A stretch of 64,000 bases of DNA from Aquabacterium sp. (GTDB lineage: Bacteria; Pseudomonadota; Gammaproteobacteria; Burkholderiales; Burkholderiaceae_C): assembly GCA_030654395.1 (NCBI GenBank), contig JAURXM010000025.1:124001-188000 (forward strand), in the 5' to 3' direction. A program made the position numbers and the translations under genes. Every line of letters begins with the position of its first letter. The first letter of the stretch is position 1. This document shows, one piece after another, positions 26,910 through 35,428 of this stretch. Below the pieces are notes generated by a model, which had not been told where the DNA came from, did no database searches, and saw nothing but the letters and a program-made list of their open reading frames with translations.

Positions 26910-27458
26910 ATGCACACCAATCCTTGCCCCCTACTTCAGGGGCACACCACGTTGCACCTCAAGGCCACCGCCTCCAAAGCCGTTGCATCCCTGGACTTTG
27001 ATTCACTCCTTGGTCTTGACTATGCCCAAGCGTGGGCACTTCATAACTTTGCAGTCAAGGTGCCTGCCTCAGGTGTCATGCGTCGAGCACTGGCCGTGTA
27101 TGTCCGGCACCTTGAGGACATCTCAAAGAGCACCACGGCTGCCACCAGCACCAGCACCACCGAAGCCACAGCCCAAGCCCTTAAGGAGCTGACCGCCTTA
27201 AGAAGGTGCTGTGACGCTAGACAGACTGATGCAGCTGACCAAGAACAAGCCTTTGAACGAGTCAAGGCCGCCACCACCACACAGCATCTCCCCTCCTTCG
27301 CTGAGGTTCGACACGGGCCACAGCAAGCCGCCCAAGCGCTGGCCTTTGAGGAAGCACATACGCGCCTTGTCGAGCAAGTCGTGTCCTCCCGAATTGGTGG
27401 ATACAGCGCCAAGCCAAAACAGCGAATCACCACCACAGACAAGGAGCCTCAGAAATGA
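26910..27458 (+). CDS. Small hypothetical protein, paralogue of the gene at 28949
   Basis: The frame is open from 26775, but the first part is unlikely protein and ATG 26910 (AAGG about 11 nt upstream) is preferred, giving 182 aa. The core (LDFDSLLGLDYAQAW, RRALAVYVRHLED, LPSFAEVRHGPQQAAQAL) aligns with LDFPSLLAIQYAKEA, RLALMHYAEHLSD and LPPFADVLSGPGFAAAVA of the gene at 28949. The two are therefore a duplicated or diverged pair. The middle has a Thr/Ser/Ala-rich insert. It overlaps the following replication-type gene by ATGA. The N-terminal pattern faintly resembles ribbon-helix-helix proteins. Function unknown. Confidence 0.6.
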   Translation: MHTNPCPLLQGHTTLHLKATASKAVASLDFDSLLGLDYAQAWALHNFAVKVPASGVMRRALAVYVRHLEDISKSTTAATSTSTTEATAQALKELTALRRCCDARQTDAADQEQAFERVKAATTTQHLPSFAEVRHGPQQAAQALAFEEAHTRLVEQVVSSRIGGYSAKPKQRITTTDKEPQK

Positions 27459-27886
27459 GCACCGAACAACAACCGCCAACCCAGCCCAAGCGAATCAAAG
27501 AAGACAAGCTCCCTTGGATCAAATACAACCCGATGGAGGTCTGTGGCAGTTATTCCGAACTGACTGATGCTGAGTTTGGACTCCTTCACCGCGTCATCTC
27601 CAAACTGTGGGCAGCCCCAGGGAATCGGCTATCCCGTGAAGACCTGATGACTTCACTTCGTGCTAAGCCGGGCAGTGAACGGGACCAGCTCCTAGAAGGG
27701 CTCATGGGCTATGCGCTCAAGACCTCAGAAGATGGGCTTCTGTTCGTCCCGTTGCTGGATGAAGCCTTCAGCGCTGCCGTGCAACGTGGTCAAGCCGCAA
27801 GGTCTGGAGCTGCCGGTCGTTGGAAGGCCAAGACCCCTTCACAAACTGAAGGACAACCAGTCACAGGAAGGGACGAGGACTTCTAA
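27455..27886 (+). CDS. DUF1376-like (YdaU-type) phage replication protein
   Basis: The protein has 143 aa and starts within the stop of the previous gene (ATGA). The N-terminal motif (LPWIKYNPMEVCGSYSELTD, then EFGLLHRVISKLW and LSREDLMTSLR) follows the DUF1376/YdaU pattern: Trp, an alternating helical core, and a winged-helix-like arrangement. This family usually occupies the N-terminal part of phage replication initiators like lambda O. It is short because the usual C-terminal domain is absent. A hexamer repeat array lies just downstream, consistent with an origin. Assignment is by pattern. Confidence 0.6.
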   Translation: MSTEQQPPTQPKRIKEDKLPWIKYNPMEVCGSYSELTDAEFGLLHRVISKLWAAPGNRLSREDLMTSLRAKPGSERDQLLEGLMGYALKTSEDGLLFVPLLDEAFSAAVQRGQAARSGAAGRWKAKTPSQTEGQPVTGRDEDF

Positions 27887-28226
27887 ATCTATGCGCCTGT
27901 AATGCGTCCGCAATACAACCGAATGCGGCACCAATGCCAACTAGAACTAGAACTAGACCCAGAACCAGAACCATATCTAGAACCAGACAAAGACACCAGA
28001 CAAAGACCACCCACATAGAGGTCTTTCTCCTTGGTGTTTGTGTTCCTGGAGGTCTACCCCCCAGCAAGGAACCTTGAAGACCCATTTGGCTAATCAACTT
28101 CGTTGGGTGCCTCAAATGCTCACCTTCAAGACGCCCTATCTCCTCCCATCCAACTGACGGACACGGCGTCCGAATCCGAAGGCCAGCGGGGAGTCTCCTT
28201 TTTTAATTTACTTCCAAGAATGAATC
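27887..28226. other. 340-bp gap between replication-type and methyltransferase genes
   Basis: No plus-strand gene is seen. The antisense frame at 27861-28115 is a run of Val/Leu/Cys produced by the hexamer repeat and is not credible. The gap contains the repeat array (27939-28008), a CGGAC/GTCCG hairpin (28158-28162/28168-28172) and an AT-rich stretch just before the methyltransferase start. Confidence 0.6.
27939..28008. repeat. Degenerate hexamer array, possible iterons/origin
   Basis: AACTAG occurs three times in tandem (27939-27956), followed by several AGAACC-type units (27961-27984 region). A doubled AGACAAAGAC unit then closes the array (about 27985-28007). It lies 52 bp downstream of the replication-type gene and 190 bp before an AT-rich stretch, so it may be an origin. 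It could also be a simple low-complexity expansion. Confidence 0.5.
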
Positions 28227-28952
28227 ATGAAAAATATTGTCGTTAGCTTATTTGATGTCACAGGGGCGATGGTCCAGCCTTGGCTTGATGCGGGGCATGA
28301 GTGCTGGATTGTTGACATTCAACACCCTACGGCCTATGAAACCGAAGGCATCACCAAAGATGGGCGACTCCATAAGGTGCATTGGGACCTAACAAGACCG
28401 TGGCTTCCGCCTTTTGACCGGGACCAAATTGCGGCTGTGTTTAGCTTCCCTCCCTGTGACCACCTTGCAGTGTCGGGGGCGCGTTGGTTCAAGGGGAAAG
28501 GACTGCGCAGGCTTGCTGTGTCCGTGGAGATGTTCGCAACTGCTGCGGAGTTCTGTGAATGGTCCCAAGCGCCTTACTTCATTGAGAACCCAGTGAGCAA
28601 CATCTCCAGCCACTGGCGCAAGGCAGACCATTACTTCAGCCCACACCACTTTACCGGCTACAACCTGGACGACAACTACACCAAGAAAACCTGTCTGTGG
28701 ACTGGTAACGGCTTTCAGATGCCTGCCTCCTTCATGGTGGAAGGACTCGGTGAACCCGATGACCGCATCCACAAATGCCCCCCCGGACCAGAACGTCACA
28801 ACATCCGAAGTGCAACCCCGCGCGGGTTCGCTGAAGCCGTCTATCAGGCCAACACCGCAACCACCCCATCCAACAGAGAACCACGGCTACACAACCCGAA
28901 GGCAAGCGACAGCCTGCCTCCCTCTCAACTTTCAGACATCAACAAACCATGA
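28227..28952 (+). CDS. Compact phage C5-cytosine-methyltransferase-like protein
   Basis: The protein has 241 aa. Motif I is VSLFDVTGAM, a divergent form of the AdoMet loop (an FxGxG-like turn with Asp-Val-Thr-Gly). Motif II ends CWIVDI. Motif IV is P75-P76-C77 in SFPPCDHLAVSGARWF, with the catalytic Cys kept. Motif VI is E120-N-P122 in YFIENPVSNI. The C-terminal part (TKKTCLWTGNGFQMP) is a further family feature of phage C5-type methylase-like proteins. The usual target-recognition domain is absent, since the protein is far shorter than the roughly 330-420 aa typical of active enzymes. It may methylate the element's DNA or modify the host. The stop overlaps the next gene by ATGA. Confidence 0.8.
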   Translation: MKNIVVSLFDVTGAMVQPWLDAGHECWIVDIQHPTAYETEGITKDGRLHKVHWDLTRPWLPPFDRDQIAAVFSFPPCDHLAVSGARWFKGKGLRRLAVSVEMFATAAEFCEWSQAPYFIENPVSNISSHWRKADHYFSPHHFTGYNLDDNYTKKTCLWTGNGFQMPASFMVEGLGEPDDRIHKCPPGPERHNIRSATPRGFAEAVYQANTATTPSNREPRLHNPKASDSLPPSQLSDINKP

Positions 28953-29359
28953 TCCATCTACCAAGAATCAAAGCCCGCCTTACTGCCACCGTCCAACGGG
29001 TGAGGGTCTGCCTTGACTTCCCGTCCCTCCTCGCCATCCAGTACGCCAAGGAAGCCTTGAGCAAAGCAGGAGCCACCGAAGCTCCCTCATCCTTGGTCAT
29101 TCGATTGGCACTCATGCACTACGCCGAACACCTTTCTGACCCGACCACTCACCTAGATTCTGCTGCCCTCATTGCCTTCACTTCATCGAAGTTTGAGCAC
29201 ATGCCGCAGCAAGCCCAACAGGAGGCCCTACAGCGCCTTAACGCACACCAGGAAAGCCAAGCCCTCCCCCCGTTTGCTGATGTGCTCTCAGGGCCCGGAT
29301 TCGCCGCAGCCGTGGCAGCTATCCGCCTTCAGAACGCTCAAGACCTTCACACCATTTAA
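28949..29359 (+). CDS. Small hypothetical protein, paralogue of the gene at 26910
   Basis: The protein has 136 aa, with a start coupled to the preceding stop. The N-terminus is basic (MIHLPRIKARL). The core repeats the pattern of the earlier paralogue (LDFPSLLAIQYA, RLALMHYAEHL) and ends in the shared LPPFADVLSGPGFAAAV motif. It lacks the Thr-rich insert. It is followed 17 nt later by the ejection-type gene. Possibly a chaperone, scaffold or regulatory partner, but nothing shows which. Confidence 0.6.
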   Translation: MIHLPRIKARLTATVQRVRVCLDFPSLLAIQYAKEALSKAGATEAPSSLVIRLALMHYAEHLSDPTTHLDSAALIAFTSSKFEHMPQQAQQEALQRLNAHQESQALPPFADVLSGPGFAAAVAAIRLQNAQDLHTI

Positions 29360-29376
29360 CAAAGCAAACAAGCACC

Positions 29377-32349
29377 ATGCCCCAAGACATCCAAATCACA
29401 GGACGCCCCCAGCTGAACACCCAGAGGAAGGCTCCTCAAACCCCTCAAGTCCTCGCTCAGGTATCGAACCACTCAGGTGGGAACATCCCAACAATGAGCC
29501 TTGAGACCTCAACGCTCCTCCAAGGACTGGCGACACTGAACCCAGCCATTCAGGATCACTTCAAGATTCAAGACACGGTTCAACGTAATGAAGGTGCAGA
29601 GCAAGCAGCCTTGACGGTACAGCGCATTGCAGACCCCAGGACGGCCCTCAGTGGGTCTCTTGAAGCCCCCGGCGATGCCTCCCCTGCTTTCTCTTACGGA
29701 TACCGTGAAGAGCTCAAGAAGGGCCTTGCCTTTCGTGCTGCCTCAGAGATCAAGACTGAGACCCTATCAGCCTACGCACAGGACAGCCAGAAGCCCGACT
29801 TCAACGCTGAATCATGGCTGGCTGAACACCGCGCCAAGGCCATGTCTGGGGTTCAAGACCCAATGGCCGAAGCCACCATCGGTGCCCACTTCGGGGTCCT
29901 TGAAGAGCAGATACGCATGGAGGACTCCCGCAAGAACATGCAGAGGCTCCAAGAGGTCAACAACACGACAGCCGCTTCGTATGCTGCGGAGTCCTTCTCG
30001 GGTGCCATGAGGCCCCAAGAGCTGGGCGCAGCCTACCCGTTGTATTTGGAGAAGATCAAGGGTCTAGGTTTCACCCCCAAGGAGGGGAACCAGATCATGC
30101 TCAACCAGATACAGCATGAGTCCCAGAAGGCCGGTGGTGTCCCTGAGCTCTTCGACGTGTTCGACCAGCCTGGCGCTGATGGGAAGCCCATTCGGTTCTA
30201 TCACCCTGAGCTCTCCGCACACATCGACCAAGCACGGAAGGTGGCAACACAGGAGCGCGACAAGGCCATCGTTCAGGGTGCCGAAAAGGGCAACGCATTG
30301 TCCTTGATGGAGTACGAAAGAGACATCCTCTTCAATCCAGAAAAGGTTACCCCTGAGCGTGTGCTGGCAGACATGGGAGCAGCCTCCCCCTTCAAGTCTG
30401 ACAATGAAGCAGCCGCCATGGTGACCAAGGCGTGGAATGCGCAGCTCAAGAAGAAGGAAGAAGGTCAAGCCGCTGGGTTTGCAGCCAGTGGTGAGCTATG
30501 GCGTGTTGATCCGAAGGTACAAGACAAGGCCCTGACAACCATCCTCGCCCCGCACATTGAGGCGCTTGCACAGGCCACCAAGTCTGGTGACACCCACGCA
30601 GCCGAACTCTTAGGGGCTCGGATCATGCAGGACCAGTCCCGTACAGGCTCCACCATTCCCTCGGACCAACTGGCACGGTACGTCAAGACACTTGTGTCCA
30701 ACCTACCAAGCGCCGAAGGGGCCTCCCCTGCCTTCATGACGGGGGCTGCCCTGTACAAGTCAATGTCTGCAAACCCCGCATTCAGGGACATGTACTTTGA
30801 CGAGAAGTCAGCCAAGTTACTGGAGTCCTTCAATTCAGGGACAGCCAACGGGAGTGACCCTAAGGCAGCCTACACGCAGGCTTACCAGTCAGTCAGCCCT
30901 GAAGCACAGGCAGCCGCTGAGTCTTTCGTGAAGACACCTGAGTTCCAGGCGCTCCTCAAAGGGGACTCCATGAAGTGGGCTGAAGGTTCCTCAATGTGGC
31001 CTCAGTGGCTTGGAGGTAATGGCCGTCCACAGAACACCAGTACCTTGTCAATGTCGGTGTCTGCTGAAATGAAGTCTTGGCGTGGGCGCAATCCCTTCGC
31101 CACTGACCAGCAGGCTATGGACTATGCCGAGTCGTGGACAAAGAAGAACTTTGTCCTAGACCCTGAAGGACGTTCCGCTGTGAAGATACCCCCAGGGTTC
31201 TCAGGTCCAGCAGCTCAAGAGGCCCTAGCAGGTTACTCCAAGAGCCTTGCAGCAGCTTACAAGTTGAATGAGCGCTCTGATGGGAACTGGTCTGTCCAGT
31301 ACGCTCCTGACGGGGACCAAGGTTATTACACGGTCCATGCCTTCAACGGCGCACAGGTCGAACACCTAGGGCGGGTATCGCTTGAGCAGCTGATTAACAA
31401 CCAGTATGCAAGGACCCACCTGAGTCCTGAAGAGCTGGCCACCGTAGGTAGGGCACGTCAATCGTTCGCCTCAGGGAATCTCATTGACATCCCTGATGAC
31501 CTCCTGGTCAAAGCTATGTCTACCAAGGCGCTGTCCCAAGATCAAGTGAACGCATACCGGGCTGCCACTTTGAAGAAGGTAACCCAACGGATCAATGACA
31601 TCCCAGTCATGACCTTTGGGAATCCCTCCACGGATCGTCTTCAGTTTGACCGGCAAGGCTCCGTAGTGGACAACCAGCAAACCGCAAGGTCCGCGCTGGA
31701 CTTCATGAGGAACCCCACGTTTGATCAAAACACCAAGCACGCTGCCTTAGCCGCCTCCCTCATCACGATGGGTGAAGGCGTGTCCTCACGTCGATATATG
31801 GACCCCGCAAAGGGTGCAGGGGCAAACATCGGGATGGGCTACAACTTGAATGCAAACAAGGACAACGCCGTGGGTGATCTACGCACAGCCGGTGTCCCCC
31901 CTGAGCGCATTCAAGATGTCATTGATGGGAAGGCTTCCCTCACTCCCAAGCAGAGTGAGCGCCTCCTCTTAACGGCCATGCCCCGCTATGAAAAGCAAGT
32001 GAAGCAAACAGCTGAGGCCACAAGCCCCGGACTGTGGGCACGCATGACCCCAGCTCAGAAGGCTGTGATGATTGATGTGGCCTGGCAAGTAGGGGATGCC
32101 GGTAAGTTCAAAGAGGCATGGAAGCATCTCGCTTCAGGGGATCAGAAAGGGTTCGCTGCCGAAACCAAGGTCACCTATGTGAACCAAGCCGGTGCCCATG
32201 TTGAGGACACACGCCGGAACAACCTCCGTGCATCTCTCCTTGCTGGGTATTCCAACTGGGAGTCCACAGTTCAAACCTTCGGGAAGCTGCCTAGCTCCAA
32301 GCTGCAAGCATCCCTTTTAACAGCCAACACATCCAAACCAACTAGGTGA
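29377..32349 (+). CDS. Large phage internal-virion/ejection-like protein with C-terminal T4-lysozyme-like domain
   Basis: The protein has 990 aa. Residues about 1-780 are Ala/Gln/Lys-rich, largely helical and without transmembrane or signal sequences, like podovirus ejection (internal virion) proteins. The N-terminus (MPQDIQITGRPQLNTQR) is typical of that class. Residues about 787-960 form a lysozyme-like domain. E800 and D809 have the T4-lysozyme E-x8-D spacing (EGVSSRRYMD). An IGMGYNL strand takes the place of IGIGH, with Asn where T4 lysozyme has its Thr26 and two extra residues before it. It would locally cut peptidoglycan during DNA entry, as gp16-type proteins do. No other virion gene is present in the element. 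Confidence 0.78.
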   Translation: MPQDIQITGRPQLNTQRKAPQTPQVLAQVSNHSGGNIPTMSLETSTLLQGLATLNPAIQDHFKIQDTVQRNEGAEQAALTVQRIADPRTALSGSLEAPGDASPAFSYGYREELKKGLAFRAASEIKTETLSAYAQDSQKPDFNAESWLAEHRAKAMSGVQDPMAEATIGAHFGVLEEQIRMEDSRKNMQRLQEVNNTTAASYAAESFSGAMRPQELGAAYPLYLEKIKGLGFTPKEGNQIMLNQIQHESQKAGGVPELFDVFDQPGADGKPIRFYHPELSAHIDQARKVATQERDKAIVQGAEKGNALSLMEYERDILFNPEKVTPERVLADMGAASPFKSDNEAAAMVTKAWNAQLKKKEEGQAAGFAASGELWRVDPKVQDKALTTILAPHIEALAQATKSGDTHAAELLGARIMQDQSRTGSTIPSDQLARYVKTLVSNLPSAEGASPAFMTGAALYKSMSANPAFRDMYFDEKSAKLLESFNSGTANGSDPKAAYTQAYQSVSPEAQAAAESFVKTPEFQALLKGDSMKWAEGSSMWPQWLGGNGRPQNTSTLSMSVSAEMKSWRGRNPFATDQQAMDYAESWTKKNFVLDPEGRSAVKIPPGFSGPAAQEALAGYSKSLAAAYKLNERSDGNWSVQYAPDGDQGYYTVHAFNGAQVEHLGRVSLEQLINNQYARTHLSPEELATVGRARQSFASGNLIDIPDDLLVKAMSTKALSQDQVNAYRAATLKKVTQRINDIPVMTFGNPSTDRLQFDRQGSVVDNQQTARSALDFMRNPTFDQNTKHAALAASLITMGEGVSSRRYMDPAKGAGANIGMGYNLNANKDNAVGDLRTAGVPPERIQDVIDGKASLTPKQSERLLLTAMPRYEKQVKQTAEATSPGLWARMTPAQKAVMIDVAWQVGDAGKFKEAWKHLASGDQKGFAAETKVTYVNQAGAHVEDTRRNNLRASLLAGYSNWESTVQTFGKLPSSKLQASLLTANTSKPTR

Positions 32350-32358
32350 TAAACAACC

Positions 32359-32841
32359 ATGAACACCCCTTGCTTGAACCCCAAGGGGCTCTTCCCTGAC
32401 CTCTTTGCAACGAGAGAGCTGGCAAGGGCCGCTGGTCACAGGAGCTACTTCCCTGGTGAAACCTGCCGCAAAGGACATGTAGCGCCCCGCATGGTCCTTG
32501 TGGGGACTTGCTGCGAGTGCATGCGTATTGACGATGAGAAACGAGCAGCCAAAGCAGCACTGGAACGGAAGCGCAAACGCATACTGACCAGCAGCAACAC
32601 CTTCACCACTGAGACAGTGCGCGATAAGGAGCGGATAGCCAAGCTGGAGGCCCGAGACAAACTGAAGAAGGAGAAAGCCAAACAGAAGGGATTGGAAAAG
32701 CGCAGGGAGACTCTGGCACGCAAGAAGGCCGACAAGGAAGCGGAATTGGCAGCGGCAATGGTTCCCCAGCCGGTGCCTAGCTGGCCTGGTGCGGGCTCAT
32801 TGGGAAGCTCTGTTGATGATGGCAGTGCGCCTTGGGATTGA
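32359..32841 (+). CDS. Zinc-finger-like phage protein
   Basis: The protein has 160 aa, with AGGTGAT 10 nt upstream. Residues about 22-56 hold a probable Zn site: CRKGH, then about 14 residues on, CCEC (GHRSYFPGETCRKGHVAPR, GTCCECMRID). This pattern occurs at the N-terminus of phage HNH-type and related DNA proteins. The middle is a long Lys/Arg/Glu-rich coiled coil (KEKAKQKGLEKRRETLARK). The end is Pro/Ser-rich. No HNH catalytic motif is seen. It is adjacent to the ejection-like gene and may bind DNA. Confidence 0.6.
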   Translation: MNTPCLNPKGLFPDLFATRELARAAGHRSYFPGETCRKGHVAPRMVLVGTCCECMRIDDEKRAAKAALERKRKRILTSSNTFTTETVRDKERIAKLEARDKLKKEKAKQKGLEKRRETLARKKADKEAELAAAMVPQPVPSWPGAGSLGSSVDDGSAPWD

Positions 32842-32901
32842 GTTTGCCAAAATGGCGTACCGCTCATGCTGAATAATGTTGTCACCATAACCGGGGCAAC
32901 T

Positions 32902-33663
32902 ATGAACACTGCAGGACGCTTACTTTCAATCTATGACAAGCTGACAGAACGAGGCGGGGAGCCAAGTAAAAATGTTGCTAGGCTTTGGGCTGAGGTCTTT
33001 GAACTTGAGCAAGATACGCCACACACCGAAGATGATGTAGTGACATGCCTTCAAGCCTTGCGTTCGGAAATGGACTTACTTCAATCGAAGTTTCTTTCAA
33101 TTGGCGGCGTGCCTGAGTTGTTGCAACCTGGATTGAGCCGCTTCCGGGAGACCGCATCACCCATACGCCTAAACCAGCAATGGCTGAATCTTCGGGACGA
33201 GTTTGGCCGTCAAGAGAACCGGGTAATGCTTGCATGGGCTGGCTGGGCGCTTCGTGATGAGAATGAAGAAGACGTGGCCTCAGAAGACCTTGCAAATTTA
33301 CAAAAGGAACTCGACGCGTTGGGAGCGACCTTAGGCGAAACGGAAATGTCCCCATACCTGCGTGAGTTTGTGCAGCGGCAAATGAATTCGATCCGCTCAG
33401 CCCTGCGCGTCTATCGAGTTCAAGGAATCAAACCCATTGAACAGGCCCTACACCAAGTGGTAGGGGCGTTTACTTTAGAGAAGAACAGAGTGGAAGCCGA
33501 GCAAGGTAAAGCTACTGAACCGGCGAAAGGTGTTCTCAGGCGTCTTGGGGTAGCGCTGGAAAGTACCGCCAAGGTGGCCGACCAAGTGGACAAGATTCGA
33601 AAAGCGGGGGAAGGCGGGGTCAAACTAGCCGCAGCTGTCGCTCCCTTTCTTATCAACTTTTGA
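32902..33663 (+). CDS. Unknown cargo protein with C-terminal hydrophobic segment
   Basis: ATG 32902 is preferred (GGGG five nt upstream) over 32866, giving 253 aa. The protein is almost entirely helical (for example IRLNQQWLNLRDEFGR and FVQRQMNSIRSALRVYRVQG). It has the recurring pattern seen in a class of uncharacterised proteins (SALRVYRVQGIKPIEQAL) and ends with a Gly/Ala-rich hydrophobic tail (GGVKLAAAVAPFLINF). It is the last plus-strand gene before the integrase, a common place for accessory (moron) genes such as anti-phage functions. No catalytic motif was found. Confidence 0.55.
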   Translation: MNTAGRLLSIYDKLTERGGEPSKNVARLWAEVFELEQDTPHTEDDVVTCLQALRSEMDLLQSKFLSIGGVPELLQPGLSRFRETASPIRLNQQWLNLRDEFGRQENRVMLAWAGWALRDENEEDVASEDLANLQKELDALGATLGETEMSPYLREFVQRQMNSIRSALRVYRVQGIKPIEQALHQVVGAFTLEKNRVEAEQGKATEPAKGVLRRLGVALESTAKVADQVDKIRKAGEGGVKLAAAVAPFLINF

Positions 33664-33731
33664 CGCCAACCACTCGGCTAAGCGGCACCCACAACCCTGA
33701 GAGAAGGCAGCGGATTAACAGTCCGACGCTC

Positions 33732-35399
33732 TTAATCAGGGAAGTACACCCTGACCAGGTTCAGCTCTGGATACTTCAGCAGCTCCATGGCTGGCCTTAT
33801 TTCCTGCATCGCTTTGTAATTCCTAGCTGACCCCCTACCGCCCCCGCTGTGCCCCGTAAGGTAATCGGCCACGCTGTCCGGGATACCCGCATCGGTCAGC
33901 CTTGACGCTGCCGTGTGCCTGAGTGCGTGAAAGTCCACCCAGCGCTTCTTGATCCCTTGCTGCCGCCGATAGGTCAAGAACCAATCTGAGAAATACTCGC
34001 CCGCAGCCTTATCCACAACCCGCTTGATGTCGGGGAAAATGACCTTGTTGCCCTTGGCTTTCATATCCAACCAGTAATCCTTGAACCCTAAAGACACGAG
34101 GTCCGGGTGGACAGGGATTCTTCGGTTTGAAGATTCTGTCTTGAGTGTGGTTCCTGGCGTCCCATCGTCTGCATCACCGCTATCACTCATTAAGGACAGG
34201 GAGAGACCTTCGGGGGAATCCTCAAGGTCCCCCACCCGGATTTGGCACAACTCAGACTGCCGCGCCCCTGTATAGAGACCCAGCAAGGGTACCCAATAGG
34301 CCGCAGCGCCGCCCGCTGTCATGGCTTGAGGTAGGGTGTAGGACTTGAACAAATCAGAATCCACCAAGCGCCTCAAGTCCTCCACGGGCCACGGCCTGCG
34401 CTGATTGCGTAACTTCACCTTCACGCTGTGGTTCTCCCATGGATTGGCCTTGAGCCAGCCCAGCTTGTCCCTTGCAAAGTTCAATAGCGACTTGACCCCA
34501 TCTAGGTGATCCTTCGCTGTTTTTTGCATGACACACACCCCAAGTAGGTAGGCCGTGAACTCAACCCCCAGTCCGGTTGTCAGTGACTCAATGGGTGCGT
34601 CCTTGCTGAATTTCGCATAGAACGCCAGAGAGGCCTTCTTCTTTCTGATGGTTGCAGCGCTTGGGTTATCGCCGCTGGCCTTCCACACATCGAACACTTC
34701 CACCATTCGATGTGTGGTCAGAGGCTGGGCATCTACTCCCCTGACAACCTCCACGGGTGTGGGGATCAAGTCCCCAGCATCACGCCTTGAGCAATCGGCA
34801 CGGGCACGCCTGTACTCCTCAAGGGACCGCCTGAGTACATCGCGGGCACCTGGGGTGCTCCAGTCAATAGACACCCCAACCGCTGCCGTGGCTTTTTGTG
34901 CCAGTGGCTGAACAGAGATGAGGTGTCGGCGTGCAAGTGCAATGGCTGCACTCATGTCTGCCGAACTATTGAGACCCTCAAGGGCGCGCGCCTCCAGCAT
35001 TGAGCGCTCTTCTGAAGGTGCCTTACTGAGCGTCAAGGCGCTGCCTGGCACTGTCAGAGTGGCAAGCTCACCTAAGGCTGCCTTGACCTCTGGCAGCTCC
35101 CGCGCGTCATCGTCCATGCGCAGGACCATCATGTAGACCTGAGCACCCACAGCATTCACCAATGCAGGGGTGATGTGTTCAATGGCTGGAGGATTGAGCA
35201 AACAACGCTGTGAAGCGAACTCAGCTTCCTTCTCAGCCCGCAGACGATGCGCCCTTAGCTGAGCCGTTGGCTTGTCTACAACACCGAGGGAGATTCGGAA
35301 GTCTTCACGACCTCCGTACGCGGCTCTAAGTTCCTCAGGAACTCCTATGCGCACCTGATACGCACCACCGCGCCGTGTCAAACCGAGGGCCTTGGCCAT
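33732..35399 (-). CDS. int: Tyrosine integrase of the element
   Basis: The frame runs from a TTG at 35441, but ATG 35399 is preferred: AAGGA lies 5-8 nt upstream, and the arm-type repeats sit outside it. This gives 555 aa. The N-terminal region (GAYQVRIGVPEELRAAYGG) is the arm-binding/DUF6538-like domain; a SAM-like core-binding domain is at about 225-320. Catalytic residues are R380 (YTGARQSEL), H491 and R494 (FHALRHTAAS), H517 (LTGHSGG) and Y528 (SARNYKAM). It lies beside attR and is on the same strand as the upstream tRNA-Ser, whose terminator was removed by the insertion. Confidence 0.95.
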   Translation of the reverse strand: MAKALGLTRRGGAYQVRIGVPEELRAAYGGREDFRISLGVVDKPTAQLRAHRLRAEKEAEFASQRCLLNPPAIEHITPALVNAVGAQVYMMVLRMDDDARELPEVKAALGELATLTVPGSALTLSKAPSEERSMLEARALEGLNSSADMSAAIALARRHLISVQPLAQKATAAVGVSIDWSTPGARDVLRRSLEEYRRARADCSRRDAGDLIPTPVEVVRGVDAQPLTTHRMVEVFDVWKASGDNPSAATIRKKKASLAFYAKFSKDAPIESLTTGLGVEFTAYLLGVCVMQKTAKDHLDGVKSLLNFARDKLGWLKANPWENHSVKVKLRNQRRPWPVEDLRRLVDSDLFKSYTLPQAMTAGGAAAYWVPLLGLYTGARQSELCQIRVGDLEDSPEGLSLSLMSDSGDADDGTPGTTLKTESSNRRIPVHPDLVSLGFKDYWLDMKAKGNKVIFPDIKRVVDKAAGEYFSDWFLTYRRQQGIKKRWVDFHALRHTAASRLTDAGIPDSVADYLTGHSGGGRGSARNYKAMQEIRPAMELLKYPELNLVRVYFPD

Positions 35400-35428
35400 T
35401 TTGTCCTTCATGCATTGAAGATACCAAA

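Noticed and set aside
27939..28008. Repeat array considered as a CRISPR
   Set aside because: The units are six bases, contiguous and without spacers, and no Cas gene is present.
27861..28115. An antisense frame rich in Val/Leu/Cys across the hexamer array
   Set aside because: Its hydrophobic run is produced by translating the AACTAG/AGAACC repeat in reverse; it has no ribosome-binding site and overlaps the real replication-type gene end.
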